Source of the DNA: Onishia taeanensis
Lineage (GTDB): Bacteria > Pseudomonadota > Gammaproteobacteria > Pseudomonadales > Halomonadaceae
Assembly (NCBI RefSeq): GCF_900100755.1
Contig: NZ_FNCI01000002.1
Location: 186,001 to 250,000 of the forward strand
Direction: 5' to 3'
DNA: 64,000 nt
The notes beneath the pieces are model-generated. The model saw only the letters and a list, made by a program, of their open reading frames with translations, had not been told where the DNA came from and searched no databases. Positions 56,885-64,000 of this stretch are shown here, in pieces. The position numbers and the translations under genes are program-made. The first letter of the stretch is position 1, and every line of letters begins with the position of its first letter.

Positions 56885-57871
56885 GTGAGCGAGATATCCG
56901 ATACGGCGCGTGAAGAGGAGCCGGCCGCCGCCGCCGAGCAGGCGGATATCCTCGCGCGGCTGTTCGACCAGCCGATCACCGAGCTGCCCGAGGATCTGTA
57001 CATTCCTCCTGAGGCGCTCAGGGTCTTTCTCGAAACCTTCGAGGGCCCGCTGGATTTGCTGCTGTACCTGATTCGCCGCCAGAACCTGGACATCCTGGCC
57101 ATCGACGTGGCCGCGATCACGCGTCAGTACATCGAATACGTCGAGCTGATGAAGGCGATGCAGATCGAGCTTGCCGGCGAGTATCTGCTGATGGCGGCGA
57201 TGCTCGCCGAGATCAAGTCGCGCACCCTGTTGCCGCGCCCGCCCAAGGGCGACGACGAGGATGACGAAGGCGACCCCAGGGCCGAGCTGATCCGTCGCCT
57301 GCAGGAATACGAGCGCCTCAAGGAGGCCGCGGAGTCGCTTGGCGAACTGCCCCGGGTCGGCCGCGACTGGTTTCCGGCCACCGCCGCCTTGCCCGATCTC
57401 GAGACGCGGGTGGTGCATCCGGACGTGGAGCTCGAAGAGCTGCTCGGCGCTCTGGCCGGTATCATGAAGCGCGCCGAACTGACCCAGGAGCACCACATCA
57501 GCCGCGAGGTGCTGTCGACCCGCGAGCGCATGCTCAAGATCATGGAGGCGCTGCATCATCAGCGCTATACCCCCTTTGAAGCGCTGTTTACGCTCGAGGA
57601 GGGCAAGGCCGGCGTGGTAGTGACCTTCATGGCACTGCTCGAGCTTGCCAAGGAAGCGATGATCGAGATCGTGCAGAACGCGCCGCTGTCACCGATCCAC
57701 GTTCGCGCGCGGCTGGCCGAGCCTGAACAGGCCTATCAAGCCGACGAACCAGAGGCCGGCGAGGCGGAAAGGGGCGAGGAAGAAGGGGATGAAAGCCCCT
57801 TCGAGACCGCCGAGAACACGCAAGACCCCGAGCGGCGCTCGCCGCCGCTCACCGATGCCGAGCAGGAGTAA
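56885..57871 (+). CDS. scpA: Segregation and condensation protein A
   Basis: ScpA is the kleisin of the SMC-ScpAB condensin. GTG 56885 gives 328 residues, with an AGGAGA upstream. The kleisin N-terminal pattern FEGPLDLLLYLIRRQNLDIL (about residue 52) and AGEYLLMAAMLAEIKSRTLL are textbook. The C-terminal winged-helix part has FEALFTLEEGKAGVVVTFMALLEL, in part. The tail is acidic. scpB follows 9 bases later; E. coli lacks this pair but Halomonas-type bacteria have it. Confidence 0.96.
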   Translation: MSEISDTAREEEPAAAAEQADILARLFDQPITELPEDLYIPPEALRVFLETFEGPLDLLLYLIRRQNLDILAIDVAAITRQYIEYVELMKAMQIELAGEYLLMAAMLAEIKSRTLLPRPPKGDDEDDEGDPRAELIRRLQEYERLKEAAESLGELPRVGRDWFPATAALPDLETRVVHPDVELEELLGALAGIMKRAELTQEHHISREVLSTRERMLKIMEALHHQRYTPFEALFTLEEGKAGVVVTFMALLELAKEAMIEIVQNAPLSPIHVRARLAEPEQAYQADEPEAGEAERGEEEGDESPFETAENTQDPERRSPPLTDAEQE

Positions 57872-57880
57872 GCCCGCGAC

Positions 57881-58816
57881 ATGAACGAGCGCCAACATCT
57901 CGATCAGATCCTCGAAGCGGCCCTGCTGGCCGCCGGCGAGCCGCTGTCGACGGAGCGCCTCGAGAGTCTGTTCGACGATCATGAGCGGCCGGCGCGGCGG
58001 GACATGAAAGAGGCGCTGACCCGGCTCGGCGAGCGTTTGGAGTCCGGCGCCCTGGAACTGATCGAGACCGCTTCGGGCTTTCAACTGCGCATCCGTCAGC
58101 GTCTGTCGCCCTGGGTATCGCGGCTATGGGACGAGCGTCCGCAACGCTATTCCCGCGCATTGCTGGAAACTCTGGCGCTGATTGCCTATCGTCAGCCGGT
58201 GACCCGTGGCGATATCGAAGAGGTGCGCGGTGTGGCGGTATCGAGTTCGATCATGCGCACCCTGAGCGAGCGCGGCTGGATCCGCGTGGTGGGGCAGCGG
58301 GATGTGCCTGGGCGACCCTCGGTGTACGCCACCACTCGCGCCTTCCTCGACGACTTCGGCCTCAAGACCCTGGACGGGCTGCCGCCAATGCACGAGTTGA
58401 AGGACTTCGAGGCGCGCTTCAACGAGCTCGAGCAGTCTGCTGACGCCTCAGCGGCAGCAGGCGAGAAAGCCGCAGGCGATGGCGCCTCGTCAGATGACGA
58501 AGCGAGCCGCGAGGCCCTACCAGCAGGGGATGACGAGACAAGCGCTGGCGACGCGGCAGAAGAAGCCGCGTCGCCGGCACAGCAGGACGGAGCCCCGGCT
58601 CCGCAGGCGGGCGCTACGGCGCCCGACGATGAACACGCGACGGCCGGGATGGCCGACGCGGCCCCACACGCCGGGAAGGCGTCCACGCAGGCAGGGCTCA
58701 GCTTCGCCGATCTCGAAGCACGCCTGGCCGGCCGCGCCCGCCAAGCGCCGACCGTCGATGATGACGGCCGCGCGGGAACGGATCACTCATCTGACGAGAC
58801 ACCCTCAGAGTCATGA
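57881..58816 (+). CDS. scpB: Segregation and condensation protein B with long acidic tail
   Basis: ScpB is the second accessory subunit of SMC-ScpAB. The winged-helix core covers about 1-185, with [20 protein letters not shown] and [20 protein letters not shown]. The remaining 125 residues are a low-complexity Ala/Glu/Asp/Gly-rich tail, longer than in typical ScpB proteins of about 200 residues. Its final stretch, [20 protein letters not shown], is less biased and may be a docking peptide. It overlaps rluB by 4 bp. Confidence 0.95.
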   Translation: MNERQHLDQILEAALLAAGEPLSTERLESLFDDHERPARRDMKEALTRLGERLESGALELIETASGFQLRIRQRLSPWVSRLWDERPQRYSRALLETLALIAYRQPVTRGDIEEVRGVAVSSSIMRTLSERGWIRVVGQRDVPGRPSVYATTRAFLDDFGLKTLDGLPPMHELKDFEARFNELEQSADASAAAGEKAAGDGASSDDEASREALPAGDDETSAGDAAEEAASPAQQDGAPAPQAGATAPDDEHATAGMADAAPHAGKASTQAGLSFADLEARLAGRARQAPTVDDDGRAGTDHSSDETPSES

Positions 58817-59670
58817 ACACCACAAGCGAAAAACTGCAGAAAGTGCTGGCCCGCGCCGGCTTCGGCTCGCGCCGCGAGATGGAAACCGCCATCAGCGCCG
58901 GGCGCGTCAAGGTCAACGGCCAGGTGGCGAGCCTCGGCGATCGCGTCGAGTCCCGTGATCGGGTCAGCCTCGATGACCGGCCGGTCACCTTGAAGACCGC
59001 CGCCGAGGGTACCCGGCGGGTCATCATGTACAACAAGCCCGAGGGCGAGCTGTGCACCCGCAAGGACCCGGAAGGGCGTCGTACCGTCTTCGAGCGCCTG
59101 CCGCGGCTCAAGGGCGAGCGCTGGGTGGCCGTCGGTCGTCTGGATATCAATACCAGCGGCCTTCTGCTGTTCACCACCGATGGCGAGCTGGCCAACCGGC
59201 TGATGCACCCCTCCACCGAGGTCGAGCGGGAATACGCGGTGCGGGTCATGGGCGACGTGACCCAGGCCCACATCAAGGCCATGGTCGAGGGCGTGATGCT
59301 CGACGACGGCCCCGCGCACTTCACCGACGTGCAGGAGTTCGGCGGCGAAGGCATCAACACCTGGTTCCACGTGGTGATCATGGAAGGCCGCAACCGCGAG
59401 GTGCGCCGTCTGTGGGAATCCCAGGGGCTGACCGTAAGCCGCCTCAAGCGCGTGCGCTATGGCAATATCTTCCTCGACAAGCGGGCCAAGGCCGGCGAAT
59501 GGACCGAGCTTACCCAGGCCGAAGTCGATGACCTCTCGACCGTTGCGGGCCTCGAGTCGCGCAAGGTGCCGGAGCTGACCCCGGACGAGAAGAACCGCTG
59601 GAGCCGCGACAAGCGTAAGCGTCGCCCGGTGCAAGGCATGCGCAAGCCGACCGGACAGCGCAAACGTTAA
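58813..59670 (+). CDS. rluB: 23S rRNA pseudouridine(2605) synthase RluB
   Basis: This enzyme makes pseudouridine 2605 in 23S rRNA. The 285-residue protein has an N-terminal S4 domain ([20 protein letters not shown]) and the RsuA-family active-site motif [19 protein letters not shown] with the catalytic Asp near residue 109. The end is basic ([18 protein letters not shown]). scpB-rluB linkage is common. A terminator follows. Confidence 0.95.
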   Translation: MNTTSEKLQKVLARAGFGSRREMETAISAGRVKVNGQVASLGDRVESRDRVSLDDRPVTLKTAAEGTRRVIMYNKPEGELCTRKDPEGRRTVFERLPRLKGERWVAVGRLDINTSGLLLFTTDGELANRLMHPSTEVEREYAVRVMGDVTQAHIKAMVEGVMLDDGPAHFTDVQEFGGEGINTWFHVVIMEGRNREVRRLWESQGLTVSRLKRVRYGNIFLDKRAKAGEWTELTQAEVDDLSTVAGLESRKVPELTPDEKNRWSRDKRKRRPVQGMRKPTGQRKR

Positions 59671-59700
59671 CATTGCTTTTGTAGTATTTGGATGATTAAG

Positions 59701-59731
59701 ACCTGCTCCCTTCCGGGGCAGGTTTTTTTAA
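59701..59731 (+). terminator. Intrinsic terminator after rluB
   Basis: ACCTGCTCCC and GGGGCAGGT pair with one bulge, followed by a run of seven or more T. Confidence 0.88.
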
Positions 59732-59819
59732 TTTTGGACTCAAGTAAATAGCAGGCCTGCCGTTAATTGTTAGATATCAATCATGGATGATTCATTGCTT
59801 AGAGGGCATGGAGGTCAAG

Positions 59820-61523
59820 TTGTCAATATTGGGCCGTCTAGGATGGAGGGCTATATGGCTGTGGGTTGGAGCCAGTGTGTTGGTTGGCACGTCTGACGCT
59901 GGAGCTGATTCATCTAGCCAGAATTTTATTCGTGGTGATCAGCAGCGGTTGATAGAGAGTCAGCAGCAGCGGCTGCAGCAACTGCAGCAATTGCAGAGCG
60001 AGGGAGAAGCTCTTCCGGCTTCCAAGACTCAAGGGGACACACGTTGCTTTCCCGTGGATAGCATCAAGGTGGAGCATGTAACTATTCTTGATGAGAGCAC
60101 GTTGCAACGATTGGTTCGGCCATTCAGCGGAAGTTGCATGATGGTTGATGACCTCAATGAGCTGCTGCGCCGTGTTACCCAAGCCTATATCGATAAGGGG
60201 TATGTAACCACTCGGGCCTACTTGCCTCAGCAGGAACTCTCCAAAGGAATACTACGAGTCGTGGTTGTCGAGGGACACATTGAGGCCATCGAGAGTCAGG
60301 ATGGTGGCCTGAGTGCCCAGGAACTCTCCATGGCATCACCAGTTACGGCAGGCGAAGCGCTCAACCTGCGAGATCTCGAGCAGTTGGTCGACCAACTCAA
60401 CCGGTTACCCTCTAATCAGGCCAGCATGGAGCTAGTGCCTGGTGGATTGGAGGGTGGCAGCCGCGTACAAGTATCGAATGATCGGCAGAAGCCCTGGCGG
60501 CTGAGCCTCGGGCGCGATAACGACGGCAGCGAAGGAACTGGCGAACAGCAGTGGCGGCTGGGTGTTGAGTGGGACAGCCCCTTGGGGCTTGCCGATCAGG
60601 TTGTGGCTCGGCTGGGTAGTGACGCCAACTCGCAACCCGCGACCGGCTCGGATAACCATTACTTTAGCTATCGCCTGCCCTACGGCTTTTGGAACTTTTC
60701 TTACAGTTATACCGGAAGCGATTATCGCTCTCTCGCTGAGGCCAATGGCTTCACGTTCACTCTGGAGGGCAGCAGTGAGCGACATCAGCTTCGAGCGGAG
60801 CGGCTGTTGGCTCGTGATAGCATGAGTAAAACCTCCGTCAGCCTTGAGCTAGGCCGGCTGTCAACACGCAACTATATTGACGGCAGCCGTATCGAGGTGA
60901 GTAGCCAACAACTCAGTGAACTTGCGATTGGCTTGAATCATGGCCGGCGCATAGGACGTGGTTTTTTAAACGTCGATATTGGTTGGGAGAAGGGGCTGAC
61001 TATCTTCGGCGCCCAGATGGATCGCGACCAGCCTTCTGGCGCACCCGAGGCCCAATATGACAAGGGCACACTGACACTCAGCTACCAGCGTCCCTTCATG
61101 CTTAACCAGGAAAACTTAAGCTTCTCAAGCTTGCTGAACGGCCAATGGAGCAAGGATGTCCTATTTAGCCCAGAGCGATTGAGCTTGGGCGGCCGGTATT
61201 CCGTTCGTGGGTTCAAATCACAGTCCTTGAGTGGGGATAGAGGCGGGTACTGGCGCAACCAGCTTTCTTGGCAACGTCCCCTTGACTTAGCGCGTCCGCT
61301 ACTGAAGTCCATGGAACTTACTATGGCTTACGACGTGGGCAAGATTTATCGCGGTGCATACAACCCCGAACTCAACGGAACGCTCAGCGGCATCGCCCTG
61401 GGGCTTGGCCTTAGTGGCGACCACGTTAAGGCGAATATCAGCATCGCAAGATCTCTTAAACGCCCCGACGTTTTTGAACGTCCAGAAACCCCCGTCTATT
61501 TCAGTGTTGCGGCATCATTCTGA
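59820..61523 (+). CDS. TpsB outer-membrane transporter of a two-partner secretion system
   Basis: This protein of the ShlB/FhaC/CdiB family exports the adjacent TpsA protein across the outer membrane. GGAGG at 59810-59814 lies five bases before TTG 59820, which I prefer to ATG 59787 or 59808; the protein then has 567 residues. The signal peptide ends near residue 29. A Q/L-rich helix (about 38-55) plugs the pore, and a POTRA domain (about 70-165) has FSGSCMMVDDLNELLRRVTQ and GYVTTRAYLPQQ. The beta-barrel follows, with the VRGF motif (RYSVRGFKSQSLSGDRGGYW), a conserved L6 loop. GC is lower than in the scp genes, as is common for such loci. Confidence 0.93.
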   Translation: MSILGRLGWRAIWLWVGASVLVGTSDAGADSSSQNFIRGDQQRLIESQQQRLQQLQQLQSEGEALPASKTQGDTRCFPVDSIKVEHVTILDESTLQRLVRPFSGSCMMVDDLNELLRRVTQAYIDKGYVTTRAYLPQQELSKGILRVVVVEGHIEAIESQDGGLSAQELSMASPVTAGEALNLRDLEQLVDQLNRLPSNQASMELVPGGLEGGSRVQVSNDRQKPWRLSLGRDNDGSEGTGEQQWRLGVEWDSPLGLADQVVARLGSDANSQPATGSDNHYFSYRLPYGFWNFSYSYTGSDYRSLAEANGFTFTLEGSSERHQLRAERLLARDSMSKTSVSLELGRLSTRNYIDGSRIEVSSQQLSELAIGLNHGRRIGRGFLNVDIGWEKGLTIFGAQMDRDQPSGAPEAQYDKGTLTLSYQRPFMLNQENLSFSSLLNGQWSKDVLFSPERLSLGGRYSVRGFKSQSLSGDRGGYWRNQLSWQRPLDLARPLLKSMELTMAYDVGKIYRGAYNPELNGTLSGIALGLGLSGDHVKANISIARSLKRPDVFERPETPVYFSVAASF

Positions 61524-61585
61524 CAGGGCGTAATAAAGCGTGACTTTATAGCGAACAATGAAAAACGAATTGCAGGGAAGCAATT

Positions 61586-64000
61586 ATGGATAATCATAGT
61601 CCGTGGAGCCGACATGTTTCGGTTCTCTTGATTAGTGCTATGTTCTGGCAGCCCATTTTGGTTTTGGCAGATGGTATTAGGGTGGCTCCTAACGCCGGCA
61701 ACACCTCGCTGGATGAGGCAGGCAACGGCGTTCCGGTTGTCAACATTGCCACGCCCAACGGCCGAGGTCTGTCGCACAACACCTTCGAGGACTACAACGT
61801 CGGCGAACAGGGTGTGATCCTCAACAATGCCACCGACAAGCTGCAGTCAACGCAGCTCGGCGGGCTAGTCGTCGGCAACCCCAATCTACGTGGCCATGCC
61901 GCCGAACTGATCGTCAACGAGGTCAATGGCGGTAGACTAAGCCGGCTTGAAGGCTACACGGAGGTAGCAGGGCAGGCGGCGAATGTCGTGGTTGCCAACC
62001 CGCACGGCATTGTCTGCGACGGTTGCGGATTCATTAATAGCCCTCGGGTGACGCTATCCACTGGCCAGCCAGTCATTGAAGACGGAGATCTCGAGCGTTT
62101 CGCCGTGGACCAGGGGCAGGTAGCGATCGATGGGCTGGGTCTTGATGCTAGTCAGGTCGACCAGTTCGACATCATCACCCGTGCCGCTGAGCTGAATGCC
62201 GAATTGCACGCCCACCAGCTCAACTTGGTGGCGGGCGCGAATGATGTTGATGCCGACACCTTGGAAGCCGAGAGACGCCAGGGAGTGGGCGAGGCCCCCG
62301 AGCTTGCCATTGATTCCGCTGCGCTGGGTGGTATGTATGCCAACAGCATCAAGTTGGTGGGTACCGAGCGTGGCGTCGGAGTCAGGCTATCTGGCGACAT
62401 GGCAGCGAGTGGTGGGGATATCCAGATCGATGTCGATGGGCATCTCCGCCTAGGCGATGCTTCCAGTGTTGGTCATGTGGACGTGGAGGCCGGTACAGCA
62501 ACCCTTGGCGGTGGTTTGTATGGTGCTGCCGGAATTGATCTTGCCACGGCCAAGCGTCTCGATGTCGAGGGCGACCTCACCAGCGGAAGCGATATAGTGT
62601 TGGAGGGGGGAGAAGAGATAGTCAATCGTGGGCGAGTCATTGCCGGGGTCGAAGGAGAGGCTCGCCAGCCCGACGCAGAGTTGACACTCAGCGCTGAGCG
62701 GGTCGACAACCGCATGGGGCATTTGGCGGGGCTCGGTCTACGTCTAGACGCAGGGCAGTTCGATAACACTGGTGGCACGGTCGAAGCCAACAATACCCTC
62801 AGTGTGCTGGTCGATAACCTGAAAAATACCGATGGCGATATTCGTGCCCTAAGCCACGATGGAGAGAGCCAATTTGAGGTCGCCGACACTCTCGACAACC
62901 GGCAGGGGCGTGTCGATATCGCTAGCCGGTCGCTTCATATAGATACTGGAGAGCTGCTCAACGATCAAGGTTGGCTTGCCCATGTCGGCACCGGAACCCT
63001 GCGGCTGAGTGCCGACACTCTGTCGAGTGAGGAAGGGGATATCCAGGGCATGGCGAGCGGTCAGGCGGCAATTCGCCGGCTCGAAAAGGTTGGGCAGTGG
63101 CAGTTCAACGATGGCCTGGAGCTCGCCGTCGAGGAACCTGTGACCATCTCTGCTGGCGAGCGTATCGCGTCCTCTGGCCGACTGAGCCTGGACTTTGCGA
63201 GTCTCGATAATACCGGTGATCTGTTGGCCAATTCGGGAATGTCGCTAAGCGCGAGCGGCGATGTCACCAACCGAGGACTGATTTCCACCCAAGGCGATCT
63301 CGAGTTCACAGCGCACCATCTACGCCAGCACGACGGTCGACTGGCCAGTGGCGGCGACTCAAGCTATCGCCTGGACGGTGACTTCGACAACCGAGGGCGA
63401 CTGACTGCGGGCGGCAACGTCGATCTAGAGGCCAACTCGGTCGATAACAGGGGGATCCTGGGCAGTCAGCAGGACCTGCGCTTGGTCAGCTTCGGCACTA
63501 TTGCCAATCGGCCCGATAGCTTGATGTTTGCCGGTGGCGACATGACATTGCGCGCTCCCCGGTTCTTCAACCGCTATGGCGACATTTATAGCGGTGGCCG
63601 CCTCGACTTTGCTCGTGATGATCAGAACAGCCATGCCGATAGCTTGGAGAACCGGTCTGGAAGCATCGAAGCAGCAGACGACATGCGTATTGATGCGGCA
63701 AGTGTCGTCAACACCAAAGACTCCTATGAAGACGAGCTTATGCTGGTGGATAGGAAGCTGTCGGCCGACTGGCATTATCTAGCCAAGTATTATTTATACG
63801 AGGATTTCGGTGGAAGGGACAGCGGTAACATCAGGGAGTGGCGCCCTGCGCCTGGCGGGAGGATCTTCCATGAGTACGATATCCGGGAGAGATACAAGAC
63901 GCGGGTGGTAGAGGATTCTCCTCAGGCCCGGCTGATCTCCGGTAGCAATATGGAAGTGCATTCCGATCAGGTTACCAACTCCCGTAGCTTATTAGCTGCG
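61586..64000 (+). CDS. TpsA exoprotein, CdiA/FhaB-type (partial, C-terminus off the right edge)
   Basis: This is a secreted adhesin or contact-dependent toxin stem. ATG 61586 has AGGGAAG five bases upstream. The frame stays open for all 805 codons to the edge. A signal peptide (about 1-28, ending VLA) precedes the TPS/haemagglutination-activity domain with RGLSHNTFEDYNVGEQGVIL and NPHGIVCDGCGFINSPRVTL, the CdiA/FhaB signature. From about residue 260 it becomes repetitive beta-helix rungs with recurring LDNxxGxL-type units (for example RVDNRMGHLAGLGLRLDAGQ). The C-terminus, which would tell toxin from adhesin, and any immunity gene lie outside the window. Confidence 0.92.
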   Translation, partial: MDNHSPWSRHVSVLLISAMFWQPILVLADGIRVAPNAGNTSLDEAGNGVPVVNIATPNGRGLSHNTFEDYNVGEQGVILNNATDKLQSTQLGGLVVGNPNLRGHAAELIVNEVNGGRLSRLEGYTEVAGQAANVVVANPHGIVCDGCGFINSPRVTLSTGQPVIEDGDLERFAVDQGQVAIDGLGLDASQVDQFDIITRAAELNAELHAHQLNLVAGANDVDADTLEAERRQGVGEAPELAIDSAALGGMYANSIKLVGTERGVGVRLSGDMAASGGDIQIDVDGHLRLGDASSVGHVDVEAGTATLGGGLYGAAGIDLATAKRLDVEGDLTSGSDIVLEGGEEIVNRGRVIAGVEGEARQPDAELTLSAERVDNRMGHLAGLGLRLDAGQFDNTGGTVEANNTLSVLVDNLKNTDGDIRALSHDGESQFEVADTLDNRQGRVDIASRSLHIDTGELLNDQGWLAHVGTGTLRLSADTLSSEEGDIQGMASGQAAIRRLEKVGQWQFNDGLELAVEEPVTISAGERIASSGRLSLDFASLDNTGDLLANSGMSLSASGDVTNRGLISTQGDLEFTAHHLRQHDGRLASGGDSSYRLDGDFDNRGRLTAGGNVDLEANSVDNRGILGSQQDLRLVSFGTIANRPDSLMFAGGDMTLRAPRFFNRYGDIYSGGRLDFARDDQNSHADSLENRSGSIEAADDMRIDAASVVNTKDSYEDELMLVDRKLSADWHYLAKYYLYEDFGGRDSGNIREWRPAPGGRIFHEYDIRERYKTRVVEDSPQARLISGSNMEVHSDQVTNSRSLLAA

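Overview
The window is a stretch of chromosome from a high-GC gammaproteobacterium. Gene content and protein sequences suggest a halophilic member of the Halomonadaceae (Halomonas-like). This is my inference from the guaBA, purL, scpAB-rluB and tct genes, two mltF paralogues, a delta-type carbonic anhydrase, and about 65-70% GC in lines I counted. Coding density is high and most genes are ordinary housekeeping or transport genes. No rRNA, CRISPR array, integrase or intact insertion sequence was seen. One tRNA gene (Thr, anticodon CGT) is present.

Layout. 1-6125: a tripartite tricarboxylate transporter (tctCBA, minus strand, tctA running off the left edge) diverges from its two-component system (tctDE) and a third, translationally coupled periplasmic binding protein. 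6122-9487: guaB and guaA, each followed by a terminator. 9488-14117: an AT-rich insert behind guaA. It carries three co-directional genes: a Cap4/DUF4297-like nuclease candidate, a small winged-helix-like middle protein, and a Rad50-like ATPase with a zinc motif. I read this as an ABC-three-component (ABC-3C) type defence cassette. It ends in a tandem 145-148 bp repeat and a fragment of an MFS transporter gene. 14121-18733: an RluA-type pseudouridine synthase, a Tat-exported class A beta-lactamase, an MFS transporter and its divergent MmyB-type regulator. 18838-25707: delta carbonic anhydrase, MscS channel, AraC regulator, LysE exporter, RidA with an acidic tail, RlmA, YghU. 25919-36396: dicarboxylate symporter, small proteins, HxlR regulator with a divergent quinone-oxidoreductase-like gene, mltF with a divergent diguanylate cyclase, yeeN, dbpA, yrhK. 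36469-50620: Pat-like acyl-CoA synthetase/acetyltransferase, AraC with divergent zinc alcohol dehydrogenase, RIO kinase, MgtC/DUF4010 protein, DUF1206 protein, a 52-residue Pmp3 peptide, tRNA-Thr, tesB, tadA, and a second mltF coupled to a second diguanylate cyclase. 50763-59731: purL, radD, scpA-scpB-rluB. 59820-64000: a two-partner secretion system, with the TpsB transporter complete and the CdiA/FhaB-type TpsA cut by the right edge.

How the genes work together. The strongest candidates for unusual biology are the three-gene cassette behind guaA and the TpsB/TpsA locus. The repeated pairing of mltF-type transglycosylases with GGDEF proteins is a further pattern that suggests a link between cell-wall sensing and c-di-GMP. 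The tct region looks like a sensor-regulator-transporter unit with an extra binding protein. Start sites were chosen by ribosome-binding site and family length, and several differ from the longest possible reading frame.
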